Assembly (NCBI GenBank): GCA_021029095.1
Contig: JAJOHG010000023.1
Location: 62,001 to 126,000 of the forward strand
DNA length: 64,000 nucleotides
Reading direction: 5' to 3'
Source of the DNA: Phellopilus nigrolimitatus
Taxonomy: Eukaryota > Basidiomycota > Agaricomycetes > Hymenochaetales > Hymenochaetaceae
Shown: in pieces, positions 19,914 through 30,602 of the stretch
Layout: every line of letters starts with the position of its first letter
Numbering within the stretch: the stretch's first letter is position 1
The notes under the pieces: generated by a model
What the model saw: the letters and a program-made list of their open reading frames with translations, nothing else
What the model was told of the DNA's origin: nothing
Database searches by the model: none
Program-made: the position numbers and the translations under genes

Positions 19914-22047
19914 ATGCCGACGCTCAACGTCAAAATCAAGCACGCTGGCAAGGTCTATGACGATCTCCCCCTCAATACCGATGCTCCGCCTGCCTTCTTC
20001 AGACAGGCTGTCTCTGAGAAAACAAGCGTGCCATTGGACAGGATGAAGATTATGGTGAAGGGCGGTGTGCTCAAAGTATGCTAATGAAACCTTTTTGATG
20101 GAATGATTACACTGACGAAGTCCGCCACTTGAAAGGATGATTCGGATTGGAATAAGGTTGCACCCAAAGATGTGAGCATACGCGTTGTGCGCGTAATAAG
20201 AACATTTAACAGATTGTATATATGCGCAGGGCCAGACATTTATGGTGATCGGTGCGCCAGGAGACCTCCCCAAACCGCCTTCGAAGCCCATCGTCTTTCT
20301 CGAAGGTACGTACTTCTACCATTCCCTCCAGACTTTCATTTACAATTTTTGAAGATATGGACGATTCCGAACTCGCACAGGCCGTGAATGCTACCTTTTT
20401 CTTGCAATTCAATCACCGCTGACATAGCATACACTCACCTAGCTTGCGCTTCCTGTCGGGATGAATAACCTCGGCAATACGTGCTACATGAACGCCACCC
20501 TACAAGTTATGCGCGCGGTCCCTGAGCTTCAGTCCGCACTTGGTACATACACACCTTCCTCGTCGACCGGCGACGGAAATTCCGCGCTCACGCGCGCGCT
20601 ACGCGACATGTATGCGGGCTTGCGCACTACCGCGGGCGCGTTCACCCCGATGGGATTCCTAAGCGCGCTAAGGCAGGCGGTTCCACAATTTGGTGAACTC
20701 GCGAGGGTAGGGAAGAGCGGCACGGGCGGATACGCACAGCAAGACGCAGAAGAATGCTGGACGCAAATCTTCAACGCGCTTAAAGCGGTCCCTGGCAATG
20801 AGCAAGATGGCATAGCAGCTCGCAAGAAATTTATCGACCAGTACATGATGGGCGAGATGCGACGCGAGTGCGTTCTGTCCTTTAATTTGTATGTCCGGTT
20901 AGTAACGTGTTAAAAGGATGCGCTGCGATGAAGCGCCGGAAGAGGAGCCGACCGTATCATTCGAGAGCATACTCAAGATTGAGTGCAACATCGGAAAAGA
21001 CACTAACTTCATGCACTCGGGCATTCTTGACGCCTTAAACCAGAAGATCGAGAAAACCAGCTCATCGCTCGGACGTACGGCGGTGTACACGCAGCGCTCG
21101 CGTCTCTCGCGTATACCTGCAAATCTCACCGTGCACATGGTCCGCTTTGCGTGGAAGAGAGATATTGGAAAGAAGGCGAAGATAATGGTGAGTTCGCTTA
21201 CTGTATTTGATATGCGATTTGCGTCTCAAGAAAGTGGCGCAATCTTTAATGCTTTAGAGAAAAGTGAAATTCCCGCTCGAGTTCGATGCACTCGATCTCT
21301 GTACGGACGAGCTCAAGCAGAAACTTCTGCCCGTGAATGCGCGCCTCAAGGAAATTGTTCGTGAACGCGCCGAACGCCGCAAGGTGCGCAAGCGCACTAA
21401 GAGCGCTGGACCGAGCAGGACCGAGCCCAATACGGACGTTGAAATGGTGGATGCTCGCGCTCCTACGGCTGGTGGCCCTTCCTCTCCCGTCCTCATACAA
21501 GCTCCTGTTCCCGCCGGCGCGGAGCCGCTCACTGCTGATGCCGCCGCCGCCTCGTCTGATAAGGGTAAGGGCAAAGGCGTATCTGGTGCCGCATTGGAGC
21601 CAGAGAACGTGTACCGCGCGCGAGAGCTTGCAGAATTGCAAGCACTAGTGCCTGCAGATGTGCATGAGGATGTCGGTGCAAGCGAGACGGGACTGTACGA
21701 GCTCGTCGGCATCGTTACACACAAGGGCGCCGCGGCTGATTCCGGGCACTACATCGGATTCGTGAAGAAGAGCGCGTTGCAACCCGTTAAAATTGATGAC
21801 GAGGATCTTGAAGGGGGTACGGCAGCGCTGGACGAGGATGACGAGGATTGGTACAAGTTTGATGACGAGAAGGTGTCGGTATTTCCGAAAGATAAACTTG
21901 ACACGCTTGGTGGCGGAGGTTCGTTGTTCCTTATTTTCTTCTTCCTCAATTGTTTTCCTCGTACTAATTCGTGTTTTGTCTCGGAAACTTATAGGAGAGG
22001 ATGCATCGGCATATGTCCTTCTTTATCGCAGCAAGCCAATTGCGTGA
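19914..22047 (+). CDS. UBP6: Proteasome-associated deubiquitinase UBP6/USP14
   Basis: An N-terminal ubiquitin-like domain (MPTLNVKIKHAGKVYDDLPL, DRMKIMVKGGVLK, then KVAPKD) is followed by a linker with DMDDSELAQALALPVG. The USP catalytic domain has the cysteine box MNNLGNTCYMNATLQVMRAV, QQDAEECWTQIFNAL, LTVHMVRFAWKRD and the histidine box SGHYIGFVKKSAL, and ends AYVLLYRSKPIA with a stop at 22045-22047. At least six introns separate the parts. An acidic, Ala/Pro-rich insert (about residues 270-340) sits between KRTKSAG and LEPENVYRA. Cys and His of the catalytic triad are present, so it should be active. USP14/UBP6 binds the proteasome base through the Ubl domain and trims ubiquitin chains. 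A partial 5' duplicate lies just downstream. Confidence 0.93.
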
Positions 22048-22273
22048 GGAGTCCTTGGCTCTGAAATGCTCTATTCGAAGACAGAGGTGGAATTGAATGC
22101 TATGGCGTTTAAAAAGGCTTCAGTAGAGAGCCTTAACGTGTACTGATCGTATTAGCAAGAATAATGCTCCTCGGTCGAAGGCCTTTATTCGTTGCACTCG
22201 TGATTTTTTTAATTAATATCTTCTGTTCCTTTCAATTAACAAAAGCGGCGACAACAAAGGTGACTAAACAAGC

Positions 22274-22648
22274 ATGTTGACGCACAACATCAAAATCAAA
22301 TACGCAGGAAAGACCCACGACGACCTTCAACTCCACACGGACCCTTCAGACAGAACGTCTCAGGAAGGACAAGCGTGCCTTTGCAAAGAATGAAGATCAT
22401 TGATCAAAGGCAGTGTGCTTAAAGCATGTTGCTCAATCACCCACTACGGAGTAATAACCGCATCAACAAAGCGTGACACAAGGGATGATTCGAACTAGAA
22501 GGAAGTCGCACCCAGTGAGGAGAGCATGTGCATTGCGTTATTTTACAAAGGATACGAATTCGAATAGACGTGCGCAGGGCGAGACATTCACGGTGACCGG
22601 CGCAGCGGGCGATATCTCAAAACCTCCCTCACAACCCGTCGTATTTTG
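22274..22648 (+). pseudogene. Truncated tandem duplicate of the UBP6 5' end
   Basis: The sequence aligns with UBP6 exons 1-3 and their introns. The start is NIKIKYAGKTHDDLQLHTD against NVKIKHAGKVYDDLPLNTD. It continues with RMKI, GSVLK, GATGATTCGAACTAGAAGGA against GATGATTCGGATTGGAATAA, and GCAGGGCGAGACATTCACGG against GCAGGGCCAGACATTTATGG. A frameshift after HTDPS and several stop codons disable it, and similarity ends at CGTCGTATTTTGAAG, the end of UBP6 exon 3. Retained introns show segmental DNA duplication. The catalytic domain was never copied or was lost. Confidence 0.82.
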
Positions 22649-23308
22649 AAGCTTCAATTTTTTTGTTCAGATTCACATGAACGAATTTCACGAGCTGTAA
22701 GCATCTATCGGTTTTGTAGACTTCGTCCGAACATCAAGCGCGAGTTCGACACGCATTTGAGTGCAACGCACGTTTTCATGTGTTGCGATTCACCGCGAAA
22801 TGGACCTACCAAACAACACCAAGCCGCCTTTTCATTGACGGAGTGATGATTGAAACCGACAAACGAGAACACGGCAGTGCTGGTACGGCATGTGAAAGCG
22901 ACTACAAAATCCAAAGTTGTCTGTGAATCTCGTTCATATGCAAATTGTCTGATACAGTTGAAGTTGATCCAACGGCAAGTTCGAAAAACCATGTGGCAGT
23001 CGCTCTAACGCTACTCGCGATCTATCGAGTGCTAACATACCAGACAGTCAAGCTTATACGCGAACTGGAAGCATAACGGTGGAGTAGAAAATCTGGCGTC
23101 AAAGCAATCCAGCCCAAGAGTATATTAACAAATTAAGTCTAGCACATCACCCCTGATATAACAACGACGGCACACAGACGAGCCTCTGGTGACTTGCAGA
23201 CTGCCTGGTTGTAATTGGAGTTTCGAAGTGACGGCAGGCGCATGCTCAGCGGCAGTGCGAAGGATTAGAATAGGCTTGTCAAGGAGTCCAAACAGAGTCC
23301 TACTAAAG
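22649..23308. other. Spacer between the UBP6 duplicate and bL31m
   Basis: No supported gene. AT-rich and without long repeats that I could detect. Confidence 0.45.
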
Positions 23309-23860
23309 TTATTTCTTTTGTGCTGATGAGGCCGCGGTTTTGGAAGAGGAAGGTTTACTTTCTTTTTTCCTGCGATGTCAATTTTTGATTAGAGATGTCG
23401 CGACACCAGAAAGTGCTACTTACGGGCTCTTCTGTTGCACCTCTTCCTCGGTATGGCCCATCCACTCTAGATTCATTTCTGTCCCACCCAGTTCCTCGAA
23501 TTTTCTCCTAAACCGTCCCAAACGTCCAGCACTCGCACCTTCCACGTCCTCCGGATTGCTGCCCGCGAGCCACGGGTTCCACACCGGGTTGTTCGTCGTA
23601 TCGCGCGTAAGTCTCAGCGTGGCACGGGGAGACGTTGTCCAATGCACGAATGTGCTGCCATCTGCGAGTATGACGCGCTGCGGAAATTGCGGGACAATGG
23701 GGTTGGGAAGTGCGGGCGGCCGCCGCCGCCAGACGTGGGTGCGCCCGTACGGGGACGAGGAAACACCTCGCGCGAGACCAGGATATGTGCGCACCGCACT
23801 ACGGTCGAGGCTGAGGAGGGCGTGGGTTGTGCCCGTTGACCGCCAGATAGAGAGATTCAT
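23309..23860 (-). CDS. Mitochondrial ribosomal protein bL31m (MRPL36-like)
   Basis: Two exons. The first encodes an N-terminal region (MNLSIWRSTGTTHALLSLDR) and the core NPIVPQFPQRVILADGSTFV, HWTTSPRATLRLTRDTTNNP and VWNPWLAG, then GRLGRFRRKFEELGG. After an intron at about 23363-23421 the second exon is a Lys/Ser tail ending SSAQKK. The core with HxTTSPR and LTRDTTNNP matches fungal mitochondrial L31-type proteins of the large mitoribosomal subunit. The N-terminal 40 residues are basic and fit a targeting sequence. Confidence 0.78.
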
Positions 23861-24333
23861 TGCGCTCTGAGCTCAAGTTATCGGACAGATGAGGACTAAA
23901 AACACGTACGGCTTTACGTACTAAATAGAAGACCATTCATAGTAGTGTCTATTTTGCTTACATATATCTCACTATGTAGTAAGTACTGTCACAACTGGAC
24001 ATAAAGTATTAAAAATGCTATAGTATTTATTTACCTAGTGCCCACAACTCCGATGTTTCGGAAAACCACTTTGCAGCTTTCTGCTCATGCATGTACCAAG
24101 TCAAGCAGTGAAAGAAAAAGCTATGGTGCATATGCAAATTAGAAGCGATTAATATTTGCCAGGACCTACGATTATGCATACACACCCCGCTTTTTAGTAC
24201 TGTATACAACTAACTCTGCAATGAAGATGAATGCGATATTGTTCGTGCGTGAAAATGTAAATGCAAGTGTTCGTCCCTCTGATCGACATCTCCTTTCTTT
24301 TTCTTGCGTACACTCTCGGACCTTGCAGGTTGC
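23861..24333. other. Spacer between bL31m and the kinase gene's stop
   Basis: AT-rich, no gene supported. Confidence 0.45.
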
Positions 24334-27300
24334 CTAGCGTACCTGCGCAACGAGGCCTTCTACTTGCGCCTTCACGCCCGCGATGTCTGCCATCAGTCGT
24401 TCGTACCGTCGTTCCATGTCCTCGTACATTCCCGTCCCGCTCTCATATCCGCCACGCGCGCCAGGACTAAAACTCGGGCTGCGGCTTCGCGTCTGCATCC
24501 TATACTGAAGTTCATTCCCATTGAGGTCATCATTCGCGGACCCACTCTCGCTTTCATTTTCGCTTCCGCTCCAGCTATGTGAGCGCTCCTCCGTATCGAA
24601 CTCCACGTCCTCCTCAGGGTTCGCAATAATATCTACAGTCTTCCTGCGCACACCCGTGCGCGGCTGCGCATTAGAATTTGTGTACGCGTGCGTCTTCGGG
24701 CTTGTTCTCGCCCGTGCGTGAGCGGTACTTATGGGCGGGGGAGCGTTCTTGAGCGCGCTTCGCAGTGGGAGATCCCTCCGGTGTACGACAGCGGGAGTAG
24801 ACGGGTCAGCGGAGCGTGTCCTGTACGGGGTCGAGTGATTTTTTGAGGTTGTGGTAGGGTTCCGTTCAAACGTAGACCCTGCAGCGGTGATGTCCATACT
24901 CCTATACTTATTTTCATTTTCAGCTTCAGCTTCGGTCTCGCTTGCCGATTCCGATCTCGGCCGCGTTGCCTTCGTCTCTGGTGTCTCGCTGCTCGCGCGT
25001 GGCATACCCATGCCCACATTTGACCCCATGACGCACATGCTCGATACTGTTGGTGTCGCACTGCGCCGCGATATCGAGAGCATTGACATTGCTGATCCGG
25101 GACGCGGACTTGGGCTCGGACTTGGTGGTCCCCCCGTACCCTCTGTGTCTGACGACATTGTAGCGTCCGAGCCTGGATACGAGGCATACTGTACGCCGCC
25201 ACCCACGCCTGATCCGGTGTTAGTAGAGAACGTATTAGAGTATGACAGGTCCCGGATCTGCGTCGTCGTATCGTCGAAGCGAAGCTCCTTGCGTACCGTG
25301 TTGATCGCCGACGAACGACTGAGAGAACGTGAATGCGATGCAGCGCGTGGGCGGCCCGCTCCTCCTCCCGTCCCGTTCCTCATCTCTCCCGCAGCCCCTG
25401 CCGCCATGATTGTTGGCGGTGGTGGCGGGAACCCAAGCCCGAAGTGCGGGAGCAGCACTTTCGGCTTCTTCCCGCTCTCGAGCACGCGCTTACGCGCGCT
25501 CATGCCAACACAATCCACGAGTAGACGCATCGCCTCGCGTTCTGACATGGGACGCGCCTGCGTATTACTGCGCACGCTCATGACACGGCGTATCGTGCTC
25601 GGTGGGACAGAGCCTATGCCAGGCGTGCCTGTACCATGTGTGGGGCGCATCGGCGTGATGAGCGGGTGTGCGGGGTGCGCGGAGGTGTCAGCAACAATTG
25701 ACGGGGCGAGAAGGCCGGGGGAAGCAGAAACAGGTTCGGCGGGAACGACGCGGGTGACGTCATTGAACGCGTCCTTAGGCGGGCCCCATGAAAACCCAAT
25801 AAACGACGCGAGCGTCTTTTGGGCACTGGCCCCGCTCGAGCGGGAGAGGTTCCGTCGGCCGAAAGACGGAGTGGATAACGTTGTCTGCAAATGTGACAAT
25901 CCGGGTGACGTGGTTGGGCGAGAGGCGACGGACGACTGAAAAAGAGCGGAGAAGGCAAAAGGCTTGGAGGCGTCGGGGGAGGTCTCGGAGCCCTCGTTGT
26001 CTCTGGAGACAGGGGGAGGGACGAGGGGCGTCGTATAAGTGAACTGCGGAAGGAGTAGGTCGCGGGGTGCTGGACCTGCGTATGAAGAGCTTGTAGTGTA
26101 CAGTTCTTCCGATCTGAATTGTTAACTTACGAGAATGGAGTGTAGACCAGTCGACGTCTTTGAAGTATATGTGGCTTTTGATCTCGTTGACAGAATGTCG
26201 GCCAAGTCGAGTTTCATGGTGCGTCAAGAGCCTTAACACAATTTTATAGAAACAGAAATGACGTCCAGAGCTAAGATACTCACCCCTTGAGGAGGCTGAC
26301 TAAAACTGGGGGCACAGGAGCCTTCCGATCGAACTTCAGGCTTATCTGAAGTACGGTTTAGAGCGTAAGTGTACATTCAAAAGGAGGACGGACCTCATGC
26401 TCCATAATCCGAGCGTATGTCTGGCGAATGTCGTTTGCGAAGAAAGGTGCAACGCCGTACGCCATCTCGTACAACATCGCGCCTAAGCTCCACCAGTCCG
26501 TTTCGCGGCCATATTCGACTATGTTTTTCTTGCCTTTCCCTCTCATTCCCCTCTGTAGACCTGCATCCGAGTCATCATCTATGTCATCTTCATTGTCGGA
26601 CATTTCGAGCGCGACAAGTGCTTCCTCATGCGCTCGCAAAATCTCCGGAGAGATGTAGTCACACGTGCCACATGGGACAACACAGTTCTCCCGAGCAAGC
26701 AGCTGAGTTCCATCATTGGCGGGTGGCAACAACGGAGCGGCGCTCCCAAAGTCGATGAGCAGAAGGTGGCCGGACGGGCGTAGCACGAAGTTGTGCGGTT
26801 TGACATCGCGATGGGCAAAGTCCTGCTCGTGGCACCATCCGAGAGCGGCAACGCACTGCGGAGCCCACCAAGCAAGGTCGGCGGGCGCAAGCCTACCTCG
26901 TGGTGCACATTCGAGCACATCCCACAGCGAGCCGCCCGCGGCATACTCCATGACGATGTTGAGATGTGTGGCACACTGGTATGCGCAGAGCATCCGCGGC
27001 GCCCATGTCACGTTGGATTTAGATTTGAGTGCGAGCAGGAGAAGGTGGCGTTCCGTTTGCGGGCTGGTCTGCTCGCGGTTCTTGAGCGCGAATGCCTTGG
27101 CGACGCGTTTGCGAACGTACACACGCCCATCGAGGCGGCAGCTGACAAGCTCGACGATTCCAAATTGTGCGTCAGCGAGCGGTCCAAAAGACTCGAGATC
27201 ATTGTCGGAGAAGCGCAGGCGCTCAATCTGGGTGGTTTTCTCTGTGGAATGTGGGTGAATGGAACGATGAGGCAAGCGTGAGAGGGTTTACACACGTGTT

Positions 27301-27437
27301 CTGCCAATGATTGCCTGACCGTGCAGAAGGCGATCGAGCGTTACGCCTTCTTGCTCATCATCATTACTGGTACAATCGAGGAGGGAGCGAAGCTGCGCCT
27401 TGCGGTTGGGCCAGGTCGTGGATGCGGGACTAGGCAT
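24334..27437 (-). CDS. AGC-like protein kinase (DMPK/Citron-like) with long C-terminal tail
   Basis: The start at 27437 gives MPSPASTTWPNRKAQLRSLL, and the first exon ends HGQAIIGRT. An intron of about 54 bp leads to EKTTQIERLRFSDNDLESFG. The kinase domain has the nucleotide loop region PLADAQFGIVELVSC, VYVRKRVAK with the ATP-binding Lys, MEYAAGGSLWDVLE, CHEQDFAHRDVKPHNFVL (catalytic loop), LLIDFGSAAPL (DFG), GTCDYISPEIL and TDWWSLGAMLYEMAYGVAPF. A basic/acidic insert (NEDDIDDDSDAG) sits in the activation-segment region. It then has LTHHETRLGRHSVNEIKSHI, FKDVDWSTLHS and FIGFSWGPPKDAF. About 500 residues of Ser/Pro/Arg-rich, probably disordered tail follow, ending in a coiled coil (MYEDMERRYERLMADIAGVK). 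All catalytic residues are present. The nearest described relatives are AGC kinases of the myotonic dystrophy/Citron type, which act in cell shape and cytokinesis; the specific role here is unknown. Confidence 0.82.
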
Positions 27438-27971
27438 TCAGGTTCAAGTTCAAGTTCATCCAATTATTCAAGAAATGCAGTAATGTGTATCCAAGAAAGA
27501 CATATAAATCAAGACAGGTCTTGTAGGCCACTGACGGAAACGATGAGAGAAAGAGCGGGGTGGTGGCAGGCCTTGAATCCGTGAAAAAGAAAGTTCAACC
27601 TCAAGAGTCAGGACGCGCTCGACATCCGACACGCGTCCTAGTCACGTGTCACGCATGGTCTCTTGCGAGCACGCAGCAAGTGGCAACAGGTTACGGACGA
27701 GTTGTGAGATGCCATTGTCGTATTAATCTCCTTCTCTAGCATCCTTTATGATTTCAATTATTCAGTAGTGAGTTCGCGGGAACAACGTCAAGCACAATGC
27801 CACCTGCGTGAGTCGAATTTACTCGTTGTTCTTCGGATACCATTGAAACCTATCGCAAAAAAACTGTACATGTAGATGTGAACGAGCTTGTCGAAAGGCG
27901 ATTTTTTAGACTCACAGCTAGGTTTGACAGAATTCGATTGAGACAAAATTGGGAGCTTCCTACTATCATGA
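27438..27971. other. Upstream region of the kinase gene
   Basis: Gene-free. Contains a short Gly/Ser-codon-like repeat (TTCAAGTTCAAGTTCA at about 27441). No other feature seen. Confidence 0.4.
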
Positions 27972-27973
27972 TA

Positions 27974-28177
27974 CAGTCGAACCTCCCATAATGCATAACC
28001 AAAAATGATGGTATAAACCCAGATAAGAATTCGACTTGCTCCACAACCTTGTGATGTATAGTCCCATTTGAAAGATACATAATCCCTTTTGCATTTAGTG
28101 AGGTTTTTAGGGTCAAATGGGTAATCAACGCAATAGAATAAAAAAAGCTATTTTATGCAATATGGGAGATTCCACTG
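27974..28177. mobile_element. MITE, pogo/Tigger-like, TA target site
   Basis: Left end CAGTCGAACCTCCCATAATG (27974) is the inverse of the right end TATGGGAGATTCCACTG (to 28177), extending to about 25 bp with few mismatches. TA duplications flank it at 27972-27973 and 28178-28179. The ends resemble the CAGTxGAACCTC termini of pogo/Tigger-type elements. The 204 bp length leaves no room for a transposase. Confidence 0.78.
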
Positions 28178-28179
28178 TA

Positions 28180-28783
28180 CATGTGTATCTTGTTTCAGTA
28201 ACGCAAAGTCCGCTATTTATATGATCGCTCCTCTGCATAACTAGTCCATTATGCTTTCAATATGCTTTCAATTCTTTCAATTCATCTGCAAACTCTGACC
28301 AAACCAGCGGCGAGACGTAGGAGATATTCAACCCTCTAGATCGAGAGAACGTTGTCAGCCTTGTAGATGAGGATGCGAAAGAAATACCGCTGGGTACTCC
28401 CAAGCAGATCCGAAGGAAGACGATAGGGGTTGGAAGCGGTAAAATAATGTACAGCTGAGACGAAGACTTCTCCTCGACAGCCGCTACTAGCTGAAGAGAA
28501 CATCAACCTGCTAGACCCGGAGTCTGGACAGGGTAAACGGATACAGCGTGGGTACGCTGCAGTTAGCTGCACATTCCCTTTCTTCATGGATTCAGATGTT
28601 GTATCCGCCCATGTAATCATATTTACGTCTATAGTTTTCTTTTATCGAAATCTCAAAGATGTGGCTGGTGTGATTCGTGAAGCTTACTTCTAAGTTCCCA
28701 CGACTACTTACATGTACGGTACATGTACAGTCTCGACGGTTTGCGTCCCCTTACCGGCTGTCTAATCTTTCTGTCCCTCCCAC
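28180..28783. other. Upstream region of PP6
   Basis: No gene supported. Contains short repeated CTTTCAAT motifs at about 28253-28280. Confidence 0.4.
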
Positions 28784-30162
28784 CATGCCCGCCTTCGACC
28801 CGGACCGATGGATAGTGCAGCTGATGACGTGCCGATACCTGCCCGAAAATGACATGAAGCTGCTTTGCGACCGCGTGCGGGCGATCCTGCTCGAGGAGTC
28901 GAATATCCAGCCGGTGTCGAGCCCGGTGACGATCTGCGGGGACATTCACGGCCAGTTTTGGGACCTGCTCGAGCTACTGCGCAAGGGCGGAGGCGTTCCC
29001 GCAACGAGCTACATCTTCATGGCGAGTGAGAGTTTTATTTAATATTTGCTGGGCCGCAGGGTTAATGGTGTGCTGACGCGGCGTGCGGCGTGTAGTGTGC
29101 AGGGCGACTTTGTGGACCGTGGATTTTATAGCCTGGAGACGGTGTCACTGCTTCTGGCGCTGAAGGCGAGGTGTGTTTATTAATGCTGCGTGCGATGCGA
29201 TGCGACACGTGCGGGTGGATAATGAGTGCGCTGCAGATATCCGGACAAGGTGACGCTGTTACGCGGGAACCACGAGAGCCGGCAGATCACGCAAGTGTAC
29301 GGCTTCTATGGTGCGTAGACGCGTCCCTCTTTTCGCGCCATCTATTGCTGATACCTTTCAGATGAGTGTCAGCAGAAGTACGGGAGTGCGACGGTATGGA
29401 AAGCGTGTTGCAGCGTCTTCGACTACCTGAACCTAGCCGCCGTGAGTCCGCACGTCTAATCCTCAAACCAGACATGGCAAAATGAAAGTAAACCAGATCA
29501 TCGATGGGGAAACACTGTGCGTGCATGGAGGGCTTTCGCCAGACATACGGACGCTGGACCAGATCCGCGTGCTGTCGCGCTCGCAGGAGATACCGCACGA
29601 GGGCGCGTTTTGCGGTACGTACGCGTGACCTTTGACGCGCTGCGGGATGCTGACGTACGAGGCGGAGACAGATTTGATGTGGTCAGATCCGGACGACATC
29701 GAGAACTGGGCTGTGAGCCCGCGCGGAGCGGGGTGGCTCTTCGGAGGGAACGTCACGCAAGAGGTCCGTGCCGCATATTTCGCCTACTATTCACTAAATT
29801 TACGGAATGTCTACTTCCACCGACAGTTCAACCACGTGAACTCGTTAGGGCTAATCGCACGCGCGCACCAGCTGGTACAGGAAGGGTACAAGTTCATGTT
29901 CGACGAGCAGCTGGTGACGGTGTGGTCTGCGCCAAACTACTGCTACCGGTGTGGGAATCTGGCGTCGATGCTGACGGTACGGGACGGAGGGGAGCGGGCG
30001 TTCACGGTGTTCAGTGCGGCGGAGGAGAACGAGCGGGACGAGGCAATGGCGAATGGGCGAAAGGCAGTACGTGTTTTCTCGCCGTTCGTGCTGATCAGTT
30101 ACTCATTTTATATTTTACATTTCACACTATTTTTGCAGGGCAATATGCAGTACTTTGTATAA
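28784..30162 (+). CDS. Serine/threonine protein phosphatase PP6 catalytic subunit (SIT4/PPE1 type)
   Basis: Eight exons. All metallophosphatase motifs are present: [65 protein letters not shown], and [20 protein letters not shown] then [45 protein letters not shown] and the YNHxNxL region point to PP6 rather than PP2A or PP4. The first intron begins GCGAGT at about 29023, a GC-AG intron, because only that choice yields YIFMGDFVDRG. The last exon gives NMQYFV and a stop, so the usual C-terminal Leu is Val. PP6/Sit4 enzymes act with SAPS-type subunits in G1/S progression and nutrient signalling. Divergent from the kinase gene. Confidence 0.93.
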
Positions 30163-30602
30163 GGTCTCAGACTCTCAGTGTTCTGTAGGCTGTGTATATC
30201 GTCGACGACAGCAAGTATACCAGCGCAGTAACACGTGTACGTGTACGTGTATGATTATAATATAAAATATCGAGGGATCGATTGCTCGCAGCGTCCGAAG
30301 GCAGGCTGAACTCGATGTCGGCTCGCCATCGCCGTGAATCTGCGGATGCAATATGGGTATCGAGCTGCGCCTAGCAATTTTCCCTCATTCTTCCATACTT
30401 ATCGATCCTGGACCTCTGACGATGAACAACGAACGTGCAGGTTTGAAGTTGCTTGGAATAGGAGAACTTCGGGATTGTACTATTTTGTAAATCTCGGATT
30501 ATGTCATATAGTCGTCATACCCCACATATACATGATGTACCTACGGATATATCTCTATCTCCCTCCTCAACGTCCACAGCATCCTCTTGGCCATCGACCA
30601 CG
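30163..30602. other. Spacer between PP6 and TPS3
   Basis: Contains a short ACGTGT repeat (GTGTACGTGTACGTGTATG at about 30236). Otherwise it is the probable upstream region of TPS3. Confidence 0.45.

Noticed and set aside
24851..25939. 362-codon open frame on the plus strand opposite the kinase
   Set aside because: Antisense shadow of the kinase's low-complexity tail in GC-rich DNA. It has no start context or motif.
29517..30188. 223-codon frame overlapping PP6
   Set aside because: Out of frame with all phosphatase motifs.
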